Shown: positions 40,689 through 52,831, counted from the first letter of the stretch. The stretch is 64,000 nucleotides of DNA from Schistocerca nitens (GCF_023898315.1 NC_064614.1:1050164432-1050228431), one strand, 5' to 3'. Notes: generated by a model not told the origin, from the letters alone. Program-made: numbers and translations.

Positions 40689-42690
40689 GCCGTGCTCTGA
40701 TGAGAACTAAACCGATCAAGTCGAATATTACCAGCAGGGAGAGGGCAGCCATTCGAGACCTGAGACAGAGCCGTGAGATTGTGGTCTTACCGGCTGACAA
40801 AGGCAATGCTACGGTTGTTCTTTCCCATAAGGACTACATTGAGAAGATGCAGAGCCTGCTAAATGATAAATCTTGCAGCAAGATCAACGCTGACCCCACA
40901 AAGAAGGTGGAGAACAAGGCTAGAGCTCTTCTCAAGTATGCAGATTTAGCAGCTGGTGTCGCCAAGAAATTGACATCTCAAGGAATTGAACCGCCAAGAC
41001 TTTATGGACTCACTAGTCCACAAAGAAGGGTTGCCGTTATGCCCAATTGTCAGCAACATTAGGGCACCTACATCTTTGCTGGCCAAATACCTGGCAGAAT
41101 TACTAAGGTCTTAAGCCCTTATGTGGATAAGTGCCCTCATCACGTTCGTAATTCTCTGGATTTTGTAAAACGTCTCGACCACTTCAAACTGAAAGACTCA
41201 GATATCCTGGTGAGTTTTGACGTCGTTTCATTATTCACCAGGGTGCCTCTTCAAGAGTCAGTTGAGCTTATTGAACAGAAATTTGACGAGAAGACGACCG
41301 ACCTTTTACAGCACGATCTGACCTCCACGTATTTTCTGTTTAATGGAGAATACTATGAACAAACAGAAGGAGTCGCAATGGGGAGCCCACTCTCGCCTGT
41401 GGTCGCGAATTTCTATATTGAGTACTTCGAGGAGGAAGCTTTGGCATCATCCAAATGGAAACCGACTTGTTTTCTGCGTTATGTGGATGACACGTTCGTG
41501 ATCTGGCCCCATGGAAGGGACAAGCTCCTAGACGTCCTTACACAACTGATCTCCATACATTCGAACATCAAATTCACTATGGACACCGAGGCAGAAGGAA
41601 GATTACCATTCCTGGACGTCATGGTCAAAACAAGAGCGGATGGCTCCCTGGACCACGGGGTATACAGGAAGAAAACGCACACCGACCTGTAATTGCAGGT
41701 GGATAGCTGCCACCACCCTGAGCAGAGGAATGGGGTGCTATAAACACTGGTGCACAGGGCGCGCACCATCTCTGACGCAGAGAGTCTGCCCCAAGAGCTG
41801 GAGCACCTCAAAACTGTGTTCCGGAAAAACGGGTACTCAGAATGGCACATCAGACGCGCTCTCCGCCCCACCTCCACAGTACAGCGTGTGGAGACGGAAG
41901 AAGTTACGGAGAAATAGCCACTGCCTATATACCGTATACTGGCGCAGTATCAGGGAAAATCGGACGAATATTGAGGAAACGCCGAATAAGAAATGTCTTT
42001 TGCCCACCAAATAAAACGCAGGCATTATTGGGAAGTGTCAAAGACGATTTCGGTTTGTGGAAGGCCGGCATATACCAGATTCGGTGTCAATGTGCGAAGA
42101 CATATTGGACAGACAGTGTGCACCATCGAAGATCGTTGCCGAGAACATCAGAGGCACACTCGACTTGGGTACCCCAACAAGTCGGCGGTCGCAGAGCACT
42201 GTTTGTCCGAAAATCATGAAATGGACTACCAACGTACCAGGGTCTTGGCACAGACATCTAAATACTGGGACAGCGTCGTTAGAGAGGCTTTCGAAATTCG
42301 TGCCAGGGACAGACTCATTAACCGAGACTGTGGCTACAACCTCAGCAGGGCATGGGAACCAGCATTGAGTCTAATTAAAAAGACGCTCAGCAAAAGAAAA
42401 CGAACGGGTGACCAGGGCAGACGAGGCAATTACACCGACGGCACCACAGACGCCGACGCCATTGTCTCACCGACCGCTGACGCGCGATGGCGGACCGCGG
42501 AGAGAACACGTCGCGAGGGGAGGGGATTTAAGACGACCGTCCGCCCTCAGCAGTTCAGTACGTCAGCGCACATAACGATGACGACATGTCTGATCGCCGA
42601 AATATTGTGCCCATTGGACACTAAGGACCGGCAGTACACCCGTGGACTGTTCGAGCAAGAAATACGCCGGGAGAAACTGAAGAGTGACAG
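40689..42690 (+). mobile_element. Penelope-like element, plus copy
   Basis: This is the longer copy: reverse transcriptase, GIY-YIG nuclease and the tail with the hammerhead-like motif (42572-42602). The tail ends in GTGGACTGTTCGAGCA like the inverted copy. The extreme 5' part of the coding region seems to be missing, and no target duplication could be established. Confidence 0.85.
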
Positions 42691-42703
42691 CTTATGCTAC
42701 TGA
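40690..42703 (+). pseudogene. Penelope-type reverse transcriptase / GIY-YIG endonuclease, broken
   Basis: Frame 40700-41062 holds IVVLPADKGNATVVL, a hallmark of the Penelope N-terminal region. After a frame change near 41045, frame 41123-41692 contains ILVSFDVVSLFTRVP (motif A), EGVAMGSPLSPVVANFYIE (motif B) and LRYVDDTFVIW (catalytic YVDD at 41480-41491), then LPFLDVMV and a break at about 41690. Frame 41842-42219 carries GIYQIRCQCAKTY; a frameshift at about 42101-42106 falls between the GIY and YIG parts, and frame 41993-42703 continues with HIGQTVCTIEDRCREHQRHT and SAVAEHCLSENHE. Penelope enzymes reverse-transcribe their RNA at nuclease nicks. At least three breaks make this copy inactive. 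Confidence 0.88.
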
Positions 42704-43459
42704 TCTGTAAATGTAATCATTTTATATACTCCATAGGCACTCCTGCTACTGTAAATATTGAGTGAACTGGAAATCTCTCAAAGTGTGGATTGGTTTTTGT
42801 CAACAGTGTATAAACATCTGAAGATAGGGTAGAAATAAAATGAAAATACTGTCGGAAGTGGGCGTTTTGAAGCATAATTTGTTGGCGTGGCGTGTACCGA
42901 AAGACGTGTCATTGATATCGGTGCGTTGCAATGTTAACATTTAAGTCACAGACGCTATAATTTCGTCTTTATATGTTAGGAGAACTACTGTCACCTCAGG
43001 TGACGAGGGGGCCCGCGAGCTTAACTAAGTATGTAAATCAGGCCAGCCAGTCACTAAGGATTCCCGTGTCTGCTATAGCGCATGCCTGGGATGCTTTTCG
43101 CAGGTGTGATTACAGGGCTTCCAATGAAAATCAAACCATTTTACAAAAGTTTTAACAAAATGTTTACTTTTAGAAAGAAACATATAACGTAACGTTGATA
43201 ATCAAGCAGTACAAACAGTAGAAATTAATTAAGAAATCTCTGCACCCACCCTCAGATTTTTAACAATATAATTTTTACTTTTTTACTTTCTCCGGAAATA
43301 AAGCAACGTAACATCAACTAATCACCGAAATGTTTCCTTCTTTGCGTTGAGTTCTAAACACTTTCTTATTACACCTTTTCAGTTTCTTTGACCAGCAATT
43401 TCAGGTTGAAGTCACAGGATTGTCAGGTCATTAAGACGAATTTCTATAGTCGAATGTAG
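42691..43459. other. unrecognised AT-rich sequence
   Basis: CACCTCAGGTG (palindrome, about 42991-43001) followed by GGGGGCCCGCGAGC may be the end of the hAT relic that follows, but no partner end was found. Confidence 0.35.
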
Positions 43460-43850
43460 AATACTTTAAATTAACTTTAACTTAGAGAGTCTCCTTTCGC
43501 CACTTTCTTCAGTTGTTGATGTCATTAGCAAAATTCTTAAAGAGCCAGAAATATTTGGGGCAAACTTCGTAATTAAAGTAAGTACATTGGTTACACTTCC
43601 TTTCTTGCCCAAAAACGCAGATACTGCTGAAATTTCCTCTGATAATTCAATTCCATCTATGTCAACGGAATCACGATGAGTTAAATTACGTTCTAAATGC
43701 TTACTGCACTTAAGAAGCATATCGTCAGAAATGGTCTTTGAATCGCATGTATTATATAAGAACTGGAGATAGTTATTACGATTACTAAGTCGTATGAATC
43801 TGTCGGCTAGTGCTTTTAGTGATTTATCGGTTGTTAAATTAAAAAAAGAA
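43460..43850 (-). pseudogene. hAT-type (ZMYM-like) transposase C-terminal fragment
   Basis: The minus frame (43720-43466) ends with SGSLRILLMTSTTEESGERR then LSKLKLI, the conserved hAT dimerisation segment ('iLltipvt.aS.ERsFSkLkliK'). An upstream continuation to about 43850 reads ALADRFIRLSNRNNYLQFLY in another frame. Catalytic residues lie further upstream and are not present. It is a truncated relic. Confidence 0.75.
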
Positions 43851-44439
43851 ACTGTATTTTATATTGTTCTTTTGGAAGCTCTCGTGCTTCGCACGAGAAT
43901 TTCCTTTTTGTTCTTGTGACGAATTCTTACGCGAATGGCACACGGCTGCCGCTCGTCTTACCGCGAGACACGTAACAAAAGGTCACAGAACGGCGACAGT
44001 GGTGTCTCGGAGCAAACGGAGAGGATTCGCCACCCAGGGAGCGGCGAACATTAGAGGCTTTCTATCGATCAGCAACCGGCAGCGCAGGTTGGTGAATTTA
44101 GGTAACCGACGCGGCGGAAACCACTCGCAGGACCATAGCTGCCTTTTTAAGCCTGGATGCAGTAATATTTTTCTATTACTGAGTATTTAACATATCAATA
44201 TTTTTCTCACATCTAGCAGCCAAAATGGCGTCCCAGACAAATATGCACGCTGCGCGCCCCAAGAGCAGGCTCTGCATGTCACTCAACGAGCACCCCACTT
44301 CGAACCGTGTACTTGACAACCTAGAGGGAGGAGTGGGGCAATACCCCGAAATACTCATCTAAAGTTTGGTAGCCAACGTGAACAACAGCTTTTAGTTGTG
44401 CTTTTTGCCCGAGGAGGGCACATTCCTTACTGAGAGTTC
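43851..44439. other. unrecognised sequence with a small hairpin
   Basis: CTCGTGCTTCGCACGAG (about 43880-43896) is a perfect hairpin. Frame 43864-44190 (plus) is open for 108 codons but has no recognisable domain. Confidence 0.35.
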
Positions 44440-44597
44440 AAAAATGGTTCAAATGACTCTAAACACTATGAGACTTAACATCTGGGGTCAGCAGTCCCAT
44501 AGACTTAGAACTACTTAAACCTAACGACATCACACACATCAATGCCCGAGGCAGGATTCGAACCTGTGACCGTAGCAGCAGCGCTGTTCCGGACTGC
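44440..44597 (-). repeat. 5'-truncated SINE with 12-bp target duplication
   Basis: The copy ends within the tRNA head. TACTGAGAGTTC occurs at 44428-44439 and 44598-44609. Confidence 0.93.
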
Positions 44598-44952
44598 TAC
44601 TGAGAGTTCGATACCGACCTCTATGTTGGGAGTATGACATGTAGCAAACACGGACGTTACTTACAACTGTTATTCTACTTTCTCACGTGGTGAAATCTGT
44701 GCCATTTTTCATTATAAATTTACCGCTCCACCTCCATTACGTGTGTACTGTGTTTCAGTTCATCCATCATTGCCTGTGATTATTCTTGTCCAACAACGTC
44801 TCTATTCATTGACAATTGTCAAGACTGTAATTCCCGTGGGTATCAATGTAGGCAAATTACGCTTCTCATAATTGATTCTAATTTTTTTTACTGTGGTCTA
44901 TTATCACATTTGTCTTTATGAAGATTACACGCTTCACATAACTACTGAATAC

Positions 44953-45103
44953 AAAAATGTTCAAATGTGTGTGAATGCCTGAGGGACCAAACTGCTGAGG
45001 TCATAGGTCCCTGGACTTAACACTCTAGCGAAACTCACTTATGCTAAGAACATCACACACACCCATGCCCGAGGGAGGACTCGAACCTCCGGCGGGAGGG
45101 GAA
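44953..45103 (-). repeat. 5'-truncated SINE (417 subfamily) with 10-bp target duplication
   Basis: The body has GAGGGACCAAACTGCTGAGG and the reverse B box GGACTCGAACC. TACTGAATAC flanks it at 44943-44952 and 45104-45113. Confidence 0.9.
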
Positions 45104-46819
45104 TACTGAATACCTTCAGATCTGTTAAAACAAATAAAATTCCATGTGCAGTATGAAGCGCCCATCACTCACTGAAGTCTCTCCTTCATGATGGGATATA
45201 AGGAATATGTCGTTCGAAAGAATGGATGAATGGGCTGTTGATTGAGTTGTGATTTTTTATAGTGTGACTCGGCTGTTTATATGTTTCATCATAATATGAG
45301 AAAAGTACCTTCGAAACATGTTTTAAGCGGTTGCAGTAGGAGAAAAAAAGTGTCTGGCCATTTTCTGATATCTCCTTAAAAATTCTTAGTCTATAAAAAG
45401 GTTAAGCAAAAACATTATTTACGATTGAGATTAGAGCAATACTTCGGAATTTTGGACCCTCAATTCCTAAGCTACTCTGTACAAGATATGTGACAGACAA
45501 ATTATTTTAATTTGGGACAAAAACCTGTAAGCACCTCTGCTGCTTTCTTCAAGTATATGCCACCACCTAAAATCATGAAGAGAAACTTGTAAATGGTGGA
45601 CAGAGGTCAGCCCAAGCTGCCTGTAACTACAACTTCAGATACTAAGAGAATCGTCGTAGGAGGATCACGAAGCGGTGAGGTGCCACCTTACTTGTGCACG
45701 TACTTGCGTTCCCAAACGCACTTGAACTTGATTTTTTAGCCCGTTTTCCTGCATGTGCTATTGGCTTCTTCAGGTGCTTTCGGCCACGTGTTTGTTCACG
45801 AGTGGTTCACACTCTTACGCACTTCACTATTCCATGTTTCCACTAGAGCCTGCAGCCGTGTATATGTGTTCTCATTAAGGGAGATATGTATTTAGGGTTA
45901 GTGCGTTCCCATTTCATTAGAAAAGTCTGCATAAGTTTCAACATGCCGCTCTCCAAGTCCGTATAAAGGTTCGTCCAAATTCTTGTTCGTCATCTCTTCT
46001 CTAGACTCACCACGTATTTTTATTAAATATCACTCTAAATAAGTACGCCCACTGCGTGCCAAAGTTCATGCGTGCAGTGTGTGCGGGCCAGAGCACGGCC
46101 TGTCACTCGGATTTATTCGGTCCTCCTTGGAAGTAAACGCAACAGAGCGACATCTCATGTAGCATTGTGGTGCGGCAATTTGCGATCGACACAACGTTCC
46201 GAATTCGGCAGAATTGTGCCGTCACGACGTCTAACCTTCACTATTTCTTTGGAGTATGAAGGACGTTCATAGAGGCAGTCTAGTGATGTCACAATCCTTT
46301 AAAATGAATGCGAATGACAGAAGAGAGAGATAAGAATGCTATATTCGCATAAGCGGCAGGTACTGCGTATTTGCTATGAAACGGCATTACAACACCATGC
46401 AAAAGAATTTAAAGATCTAGTTGGGAATGAAAGAGCAAAAAATTTCAACGAGCGACGGACGGGATGCATTGTTCTGTGAGTCAAAAGGCAATTACTACTG
46501 CAGTTGCAGTCCTAGAGCACGTGACGAAGTTGGTGGTGCGAACAGTAAAATTTCTGAAAAGGCAGACATTATTCCATTGTCATTGCAACAGTTTTTAATG
46601 GAACTGAACGAACAGTATGGAGACTTCATATACCACTGAAAAGCACGTTAGTTAAGTGAAGTTACATGTCTGGAACGATTTTTCGATTCTAAACTCCCTA
46701 TTGTTTACCAGAATGAGAACCTGAGTGGAACGACCAACAAATCGAATTTTAACGGATGTCATGTGACATCCGCAACGACCAAACACCACGATCAACAACG
46801 AACAAAATGAAAAAAACAG
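45104..46819. other. unrecognised sequence
   Basis: No transposon ends or domains are recognised. Frames 46072-46272 and 46421-46639 (plus) are open but short and without motifs. No gene is supported. Confidence 0.4.
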
Positions 46820-46903
46820 TTGGTGGAGCATTTGCCCGCGAAAGGCAAAGGTCCCGAGTCCGAGTCTCGGTCCGGCACACAGCTTTAATCTGCCAGGAAC
46901 TTC
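46820..46903 (+). repeat. tRNA-like repeat head (third family)
   Basis: TGGTGGAGCATTTGCCCGCG, then AAAGGCAAAGGTCCCGAGTC, then CGAGTCTCGGTCCGGCACAC: a tRNA-like anticodon arm and T arm followed by CTTTAATCTGCCAGGAA, a tail I recall from a common insect repeat. It is truncated and degraded (the B-box TTC is TCC). Confidence 0.6.
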
Positions 46904-47332
46904 CCTATTGTTGAATTTATGAAGGATAAAGGAGTGCAGAACCGAAAATTATAACATGCAGAATGGATTGCAGACTTCTCATTTTAAGTGGACTTGACTG
47001 TACACTGCCCGCAGTAAGAAATTGCAAGGCCACTTCTTTCTGATTGGAGAAGTTGCATTTAAAAAGAAAATCGCGTTGTAGAAGGGGCATATTCTGACAA
47101 AAGTAGTGCAGCTCCCTAAACTCAATGGGGTTAAAGAAAACGCAAAGTATGAAGAACTCAGTGTGGCCTTGAAAGAATTACACGGAGAGCTTTATAAAGA
47201 TTCTGAGGGCACTGTCACTCTCACATCAGTTTCCGAGCTGTTTTCGAGACTGTTTTGCGCTTCTTTGAAAGCACCTCTGTCCATCTGCAGATATAACTGA
47301 TGGACCTGCAAGGTAATTCCAGTTCCATCACT
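46904..47332. other. unrecognised sequence
   Basis: Frame 47106-47300 (plus, 64 codons) has no recognisable domain. Nothing else is seen. Confidence 0.4.
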
Positions 47333-47529
47333 GCCGGCTGCTGTGGCCGAGCGGTTCTAGGGGCTTCCGTCCGGAACCGCGGTGCTACTACGGTCGCAGG
47401 TTCGATCCTGCCTTGGGCATGGATGTGTGTGATGTCCTTAGGTTAGTTAGGTTTAAGTAGTTCTAAGTATAGGAGACTGATGACCTCAATGTTAAGTCCC
47501 ATAGTGCTTAGAGCCATTTGAACCATTTT
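47333..47529 (+). repeat. tRNA-derived SINE
   Basis: Full-length plus copy with B box GGTTCGATCC (one base short). Short flanking AGTTCCA (47321-47327 and 47532-47538) may be the remains of a target duplication. Confidence 0.92.
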
Positions 47530-47568
47530 GAAGTTCCACGACAAACCTTTTTACGTTAAAACTGTCCG

Positions 47569-48028
47569 TGGTGTCTACATTACTTTCGTCAAGTGGAGTC
47601 TGCAAGTCTCTGTTACGGCGTAAAGTCAAGCGCCGACACGCCAGTCGGGAACGAAAGAGAAGGGATGGCTGTGAGAAGTCGTCAGCCAGTCGCATGCTGA
47701 CCGACCCTCTCCAGGACGACAACGCGCCAGCAGCGGCCCCTATGTGAAGAGGACATAAGCGCAGCGACCGACAGGTGACGGGTCAGTTCAAAAGCGGCTT
47801 CAAGATTAGCGAATTCTGGCATCGTCAACTGTAGTCACTATGTATGTATTCTCCATCGTCTATACTGAAGAATTTCGTTTATTTTGCATGTCGCACTTTG
47901 CGTGTGACACGTATGTGTAATTACAAAAGTGAAGTATTGTAATTATCTATTTGTAATAAAACGCATTAATAATATTTGTTTGAATGTTTGTCTAGCGAAT
48001 CGAGAATGAGAGCTTCCTAGACACCACA
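47569..48028 (+). repeat. possible solo LTR
   Basis: The segment is bounded by TGGTGTCTAC and CTAGACACCACA, which are inverted with each other like LTR ends. It contains AATAAA at about 47957 in the right place for a polyadenylation signal. No target duplication or internal region is seen, so another terminal-repeat element is possible. Confidence 0.4.
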
Positions 48029-48062
48029 GTCTCCATGATCACGTTGCCAAAGTTTTACTATA

Positions 48063-49937
48063 CAGGGTGGTCCACTATTCCTGACCGGGCCAAATGTCTA
48101 ACGATATAAGCGTCAAACGAGAAAACTACAAAGAACGAACCTTGTCTAGCTTGAAGGGGGAAACCAGATTACGCTATGCTTGGCCCGCCAGATGGCGCTG
48201 CCATAGGTCAGACGGATATCAACCTCGTTTTTTAAAATAGGAACCCCCATTTTTTATTACATATTCGTGTAGTACGTAAAGAAATATGAATGTTTTAGCT
48301 GGACCACTTTTTCGCTTTGTGATAGATGGCGCTGTAATAGTCACAAACATATGGCTTACAATTTTAGACGAAGAGTTGGTAACAGGTAGGTTTTTTAAAT
48401 TACAATACAGAACGTAGGTACGTTTCAACATTTTATTTCGGTTGTTCCAATGGGATACATGCACCTCTGTGAACTTATCATTTCTGAGAACGCATGCTGT
48501 TACAGCGTGATTACCTGTAAATACCACATTAATGCAATAAATGCTCAAAATGATGTCCGTCAGCCTCAATGCATTTGGCAATACGTGTAACGACATTCCT
48601 CTCAACAACGAGTAGTTCGCCTTCCGTAATGTTCGCACATGCATTGACAATGCGCTGATGCATGTTGCCAGGCGTTGTCCGTGGATAACGATAGCAAATA
48701 TCCTTCAACTTTCTCCACAGAAAGAAATCCGGGGACGCCAGACCCTGTGAACGTGCGGGCCATGGTATGGTGCTTCGACGACCAATCCACCTGTCACGAA
48801 ATATACTATTCAGTACCGCTTGAACCGCACGCGAACTATGTGCCGGACATCCATCATGTTGGCAGTACATCGCCATTCCGTCATGCAGTGAAACAGCTTG
48901 TAGTAACATCGGTAGAACATTACGTAAGAAATCAGCATACATTGCACCATTTAGATTACCATCGATAAAATGGGGGCCAATTATCCTTCCTCCCATATTG
49001 CCGCACCATACATTAACCCGCCAAGGACGCTGATGTTCCACTTGTCACAGCCATAGTGCATATTATGCCAGTTTACGTTACCGCTGTTGGTGAATGACGC
49101 TTCGTCGCTAAATAGAACGCGTGCAAAAAACCTGTCATCGTCCGCTAATTTCTCTTGTGCCCAGTGGCAGAACTGTACACGACGTCCAAAGTCGTCGCCA
49201 TGCAATTCCTGGTGCATAGAAATATGGTACGGGTGCAGTCGAAGTTGATGTAGCATTCTCAACACCGACGTTTTTGAGATTCCCGATTCTCGCGCAATTT
49301 GTCTGCTAACGATGTGCGGATTAGCCGCGACAGCAGCTGAAACACCTACTTGGGCATCATTATTTGTAGCAGATCGTGGTTGACGTTCCAAACGTGGCTG
49401 AACACTTCCTCTTTCCTTAAATACCGTAACTATCCGGCGAACGTCCGGACACTTGGATGATGTCGTCCAGGATACCGAGCAGCACACATAGCACACGCCC
49501 GTTGGGCATTTTGATCACAATAGCCACACATCAACACGATATCGACCTTTTCCGCGATTGGTAAACGGTCCATTTTAATACGAGTAATGTATCACGAAGC
49601 AAATACTGTCCGCACAGGCGGAATGTTACGTGATACCACGTACTTATACGTTTGTGACTATTATAGCGCCATCTATCACAAAGCGAAAAAAGTGGTCCAA
49701 CTAAAACATTCATATTTCTTTACGTACTACACGAATATGTAATAAAAAATGGGGGTTCCTATTTTAAGAAAACGCAGTTGATATCCGTTTGACCCATGGC
49801 AGCGCCATCTAGCGGGCCGACCATAGCGCCATCTGGTTTCCCCCTTCAAGCTAGGCGAGTTTCGTTCTTTGTAGTTTTTTCGTTTGATGCTTATTTCGTG
49901 AGATATTTGGCCCGGTCACTATCAATGGACCACCCTG
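48063..49937 (-). mobile_element. Tc1/mariner-superfamily DD41D (rosa-like) transposon with long inverted repeats
   Basis: It is 1875 bp long, bounded by CAGGGTGGTCCA ends with TA on both sides (48061-48062 and 49938-49939). The inverted repeats are about 285 bp (48063-48350 and about 49650-49937), including AAATAGGAACCCCCATTTTT blocks, and differ by scattered substitutions. It encodes a broken transposase on the minus strand. Confidence 0.9.
48529..49573 (-). pseudogene. DD41D transposase, frameshifted
   Basis: The original start is probably the ATG at 49571-49573. The N-terminal helix-turn-helix region is in one frame, which breaks near 49450. Frame 49496-48981 contains VSRQIARESGISKTSVLRML (second helix-turn-helix) and FARVLFSDEASFTNSG (first Asp). 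A second break near 49010-49040 leads to frame 49041-48529 with VWCGNMGGRIIGPHF, YCQHDGCPAHSSRAVQ (second Asp) and SPDFFLWRKLK (third Asp), 41 residues apart. The three acidic residues survive, but the frameshifts prevent expression. The 41-residue spacing places it with rosa-type elements rather than Tc1 or mariner. Confidence 0.88.
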
Positions 49938-50066
49938 TATACGCATCGACGTATATATGAAATACTTTTTATTATTATTAAACTCAATAACGGACAATTG
50001 TGTGGCAACTTGAGTGCAAAATTGTGTGAAATTGTCTGCTTCTGTTCGTACGCCAAGGAAAGAAAG

Positions 50067-50272
50067 GTTTGGATTAACTTCCCGTCGACTTCGGGGTCAT
50101 TACAGAGGGAGCACAAGCTCGGATTGTGTGATGGATGGAATCATCGCTGCATGTGTCTGGAGCGGTTTAGGGAAATCACAGAAAACCTAAATCAGGATGG
50201 CTGGCTGCGGGCTTAAACTGTCGTCGTCCTGAATTCGAGTCCAGTTAGCTAACCACTGCGCCACCCCTCTTA
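50067..50272 (-). repeat. SINE2-family copy
   Basis: The minus copy shows CCCGTCGACTTCGGGGTCAT, then GGAGCACAAGCTCGGATT, then TTTAGGGAAATCACAGAAAA then a tRNA-like head in reverse (GAGTCCAGTTAGCTAACCAC, then TGCGCCACC). The central part is deleted relative to 25613-25809. Confidence 0.75.
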
Positions 50273-51976
50273 CCCGCATGCCGATACTTTGCAGCAGATA
50301 AAAATTATACTATGTCCTCATCGCGTCAAAAATTATTAAATAATGCTGAACATTTGTTTTGCCTGTGGTGTGTGTTGTTGAGAAAGGTGAAATATAAAAC
50401 CAAGTGGTATGCAGTACAACTGCACTACCATTTAAATGCGGCGCTTTCGCAGTTTCCCCCTCTTCCCTCTCCTCGTGCTCAGACAACGCCCTGTGACGGT
50501 GGGGGAAATGTGAAGCGAGACTGCGCTGCGGCGTTCGCGCCCAGGCACGGCCCGAAAGCCGAAATCTTGGCCGCCTCTGCTCTGGATCCTCGTCTTATAG
50601 CTGCGTTCTTTGATTTCTGTCGTCATATTAACGATCTCTCCATGAACTGCGTACCTGTTACACCTATTTTATCATATTATGAGCATACCATTCGAACCTT
50701 ACCCATTTCTTCAAAGCCAATTTCATATTCTGGTCTTGATAGTTCTGATAAGTAATTCGATATCCTACGCTGCTTTCTTTAATGCATTGCTGCGTCCTTC
50801 TGTAAGCTTCTGTCTAATCGGATTACGTAACTCCTAACGTTTAGCTCCACAGTTCAGACCAAAGAGAATGGCCGGGTAAGATGGAAACCGAGCATCACTA
50901 GGGAAAACAACTTATGTACAAAACGATACCGATAAAATTCGCCAGGTCGCAGTAGGTACGTTGAGAAATAAACTGTGGATAAGAACCTTGAGTGTGTGGC
51001 AGCACCAACAGTCAGTTTCTGAGAAACGGCGAGTGGCCGTACGGACAGACTGGTCGATGGAGAAAACAGTTTACAATCACGAAAGAATAAACTGAGAGTA
51101 GGGGAGAGCTAAGATTGAACAGTGTACAAAAAAGCGATAATAGCAAATTGAGAGAACGAGTAAAAACAAGCAAGGAACTGTGTGCGCAAATAACGTCGCC
51201 GATCGGAAAGTTCCGGCAACATCAACATCACTGGACGAGGAAAGCGCACACGTTTTCCTCCTAGCTTAAGCCACCAGAGGATGTTGCCATTTCGCGGAGC
51301 GAACGTGTAATCAAACAACTCTTGATGGCCAATGCTGGTGCGTCCATCTAGACTTCAGCGTCAGAGTCCAGCGCAGCTACTAAATAATCCACCTCCAGAA
51401 ACATTATCTATGAACTTCAACAGCCTATTTGACAACGATTACCGTGTAGGCCACCACTTCACCAATAAACGTGAGCTTGAACGCCGACGTACTGGAAGCG
51501 CAGTTTCTGTCAGTGGGCCTGACAGCTTTGAGACTTTTGATGTCACGTTCACACCTGCCTATTTTCAGTGTAGCGTCCCATCAGGGTAGTAAGCCGCGTT
51601 TGCTGCCAAAGGGGCGCTCTAGTGGCTGGCGTTTGTATCTTAAATGCTCTGTAGCACAGCTGTATGACGCTGAAAGACGACTCTCAACTTTCTGTAGAGG
51701 TACTTGAATAAAATGAAAAATAAAAGTTTACTATTAATTTTATAATTAGTTAACTGTGTTCCAGCAACAAATTATAACAGTGAGACAATAATTAAGCGAA
51801 GGTCTGAAGTCAAAAATTATGTTGGTCACAGTTAGAATGTAGTCCTAGAAGTTCCTTTGCTTAAAATGTCTTCTTGATAGCAGTGAGTTTAGCGAGATGA
51901 TGCCAGGCAGCTCCCTAGCTGCTCTGATATCGTTCCCCACTAAATTTTTCGGAAGGACACGGGCACACTAACTGAA
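50273..51976. other. unrecognised sequence, partly CpG-rich
   Basis: A CpG-richer patch lies at 50430-50600. Frame 50312-50755 (plus, 147 codons) crosses it but lacks any motif I know, and its composition changes abruptly, arguing against a real gene. Frames at 51332-51707 are likewise unassigned. Confidence 0.35.
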
Positions 51977-52168
51977 GCCGGCCGCAGTGGCCGAGGGGTC
52001 CTAGGCGCTTCAGTCTGGAACCGCGCGACCGCTACAGTCGCAGGTTCGAATCCTGCCTCGGGCATGGATGTGTGTGATGTCCTTAGGTCAGTTAGGTTTA
52101 AGTAGTTCTAAGTTCTAGGGGACTGATGACCTCAGATGTTAAGTCCCATAGAGATCAGAGCCATTTTG
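51977..52168 (+). repeat. tRNA-derived SINE
   Basis: Near full-length plus copy (GCCGGCCGCAGTGGCCGAGG head, B box GGTTCGAATCC), ending at GAGCCATTTTG. No clear target duplication is seen. Confidence 0.92.
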
Positions 52169-52831
52169 CGAACTTAAAAAACATTGAAATGGCGTGGTAC
52201 AATATCCAGAAAGATTTTAATCATGGGAATGCCGGCCGCAGAAGCCTACGTAGTTATTTTAAACCTTCTTAATTTAATAATTTTTTTTTACTTTAATAGA
52301 AATCACTGAGCAGGTGAAACTTCTCTATTTAAAATTTTCTTCTTATATTGCCGAGTGAAATTGACTATACTGTCTCTTGCTATTCTTTACCATCTCAACA
52401 CTGACCTACAGAATTTGCCTAGACAAACAGAACTCAAACTTTTCCTATTCTTTAATTACTCACAATATTCGAGGATAACGCCATCTGACTGCTTTAAAAT
52501 TAATAACCTGACTTCATATAATTAATACAAAAGAATGGCCCTGAATTAGCGGAAGTTCTAACAATAACCTATGCATATCATAAGCCACTTACCTCACAAA
52601 AATCTTCATTACACGAACTACTCCCATACAGCAAGCACCAATACAGCCATCCAAGTAAAAGATTCTATCTACAGAAGGCTCTAACTTCTAATAGCCATGT
52701 GATTAGCAAAGGAAAGATTTTGTCGCAGAGCAAATATATTTACCTTAAGAATGTGAAAACCATTTCAAAAATTATATAATAATCAGTAATAAATCTTCAT
52801 GACGGATACACATTAAGACCGTCCGCTCGCG
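52169..52831. other. AT-rich sequence, no feature
   Basis: A scrap reading GCCGGCCGCAGAAGCC (about 52233) resembles the first bases of a SINE head. Nothing further is supported. Confidence 0.4.

Noticed and set aside
50312..50755. 147-codon plus frame as a host gene
   Set aside because: There is no recognisable domain, no splice or promoter context, and the composition changes sharply within the frame.
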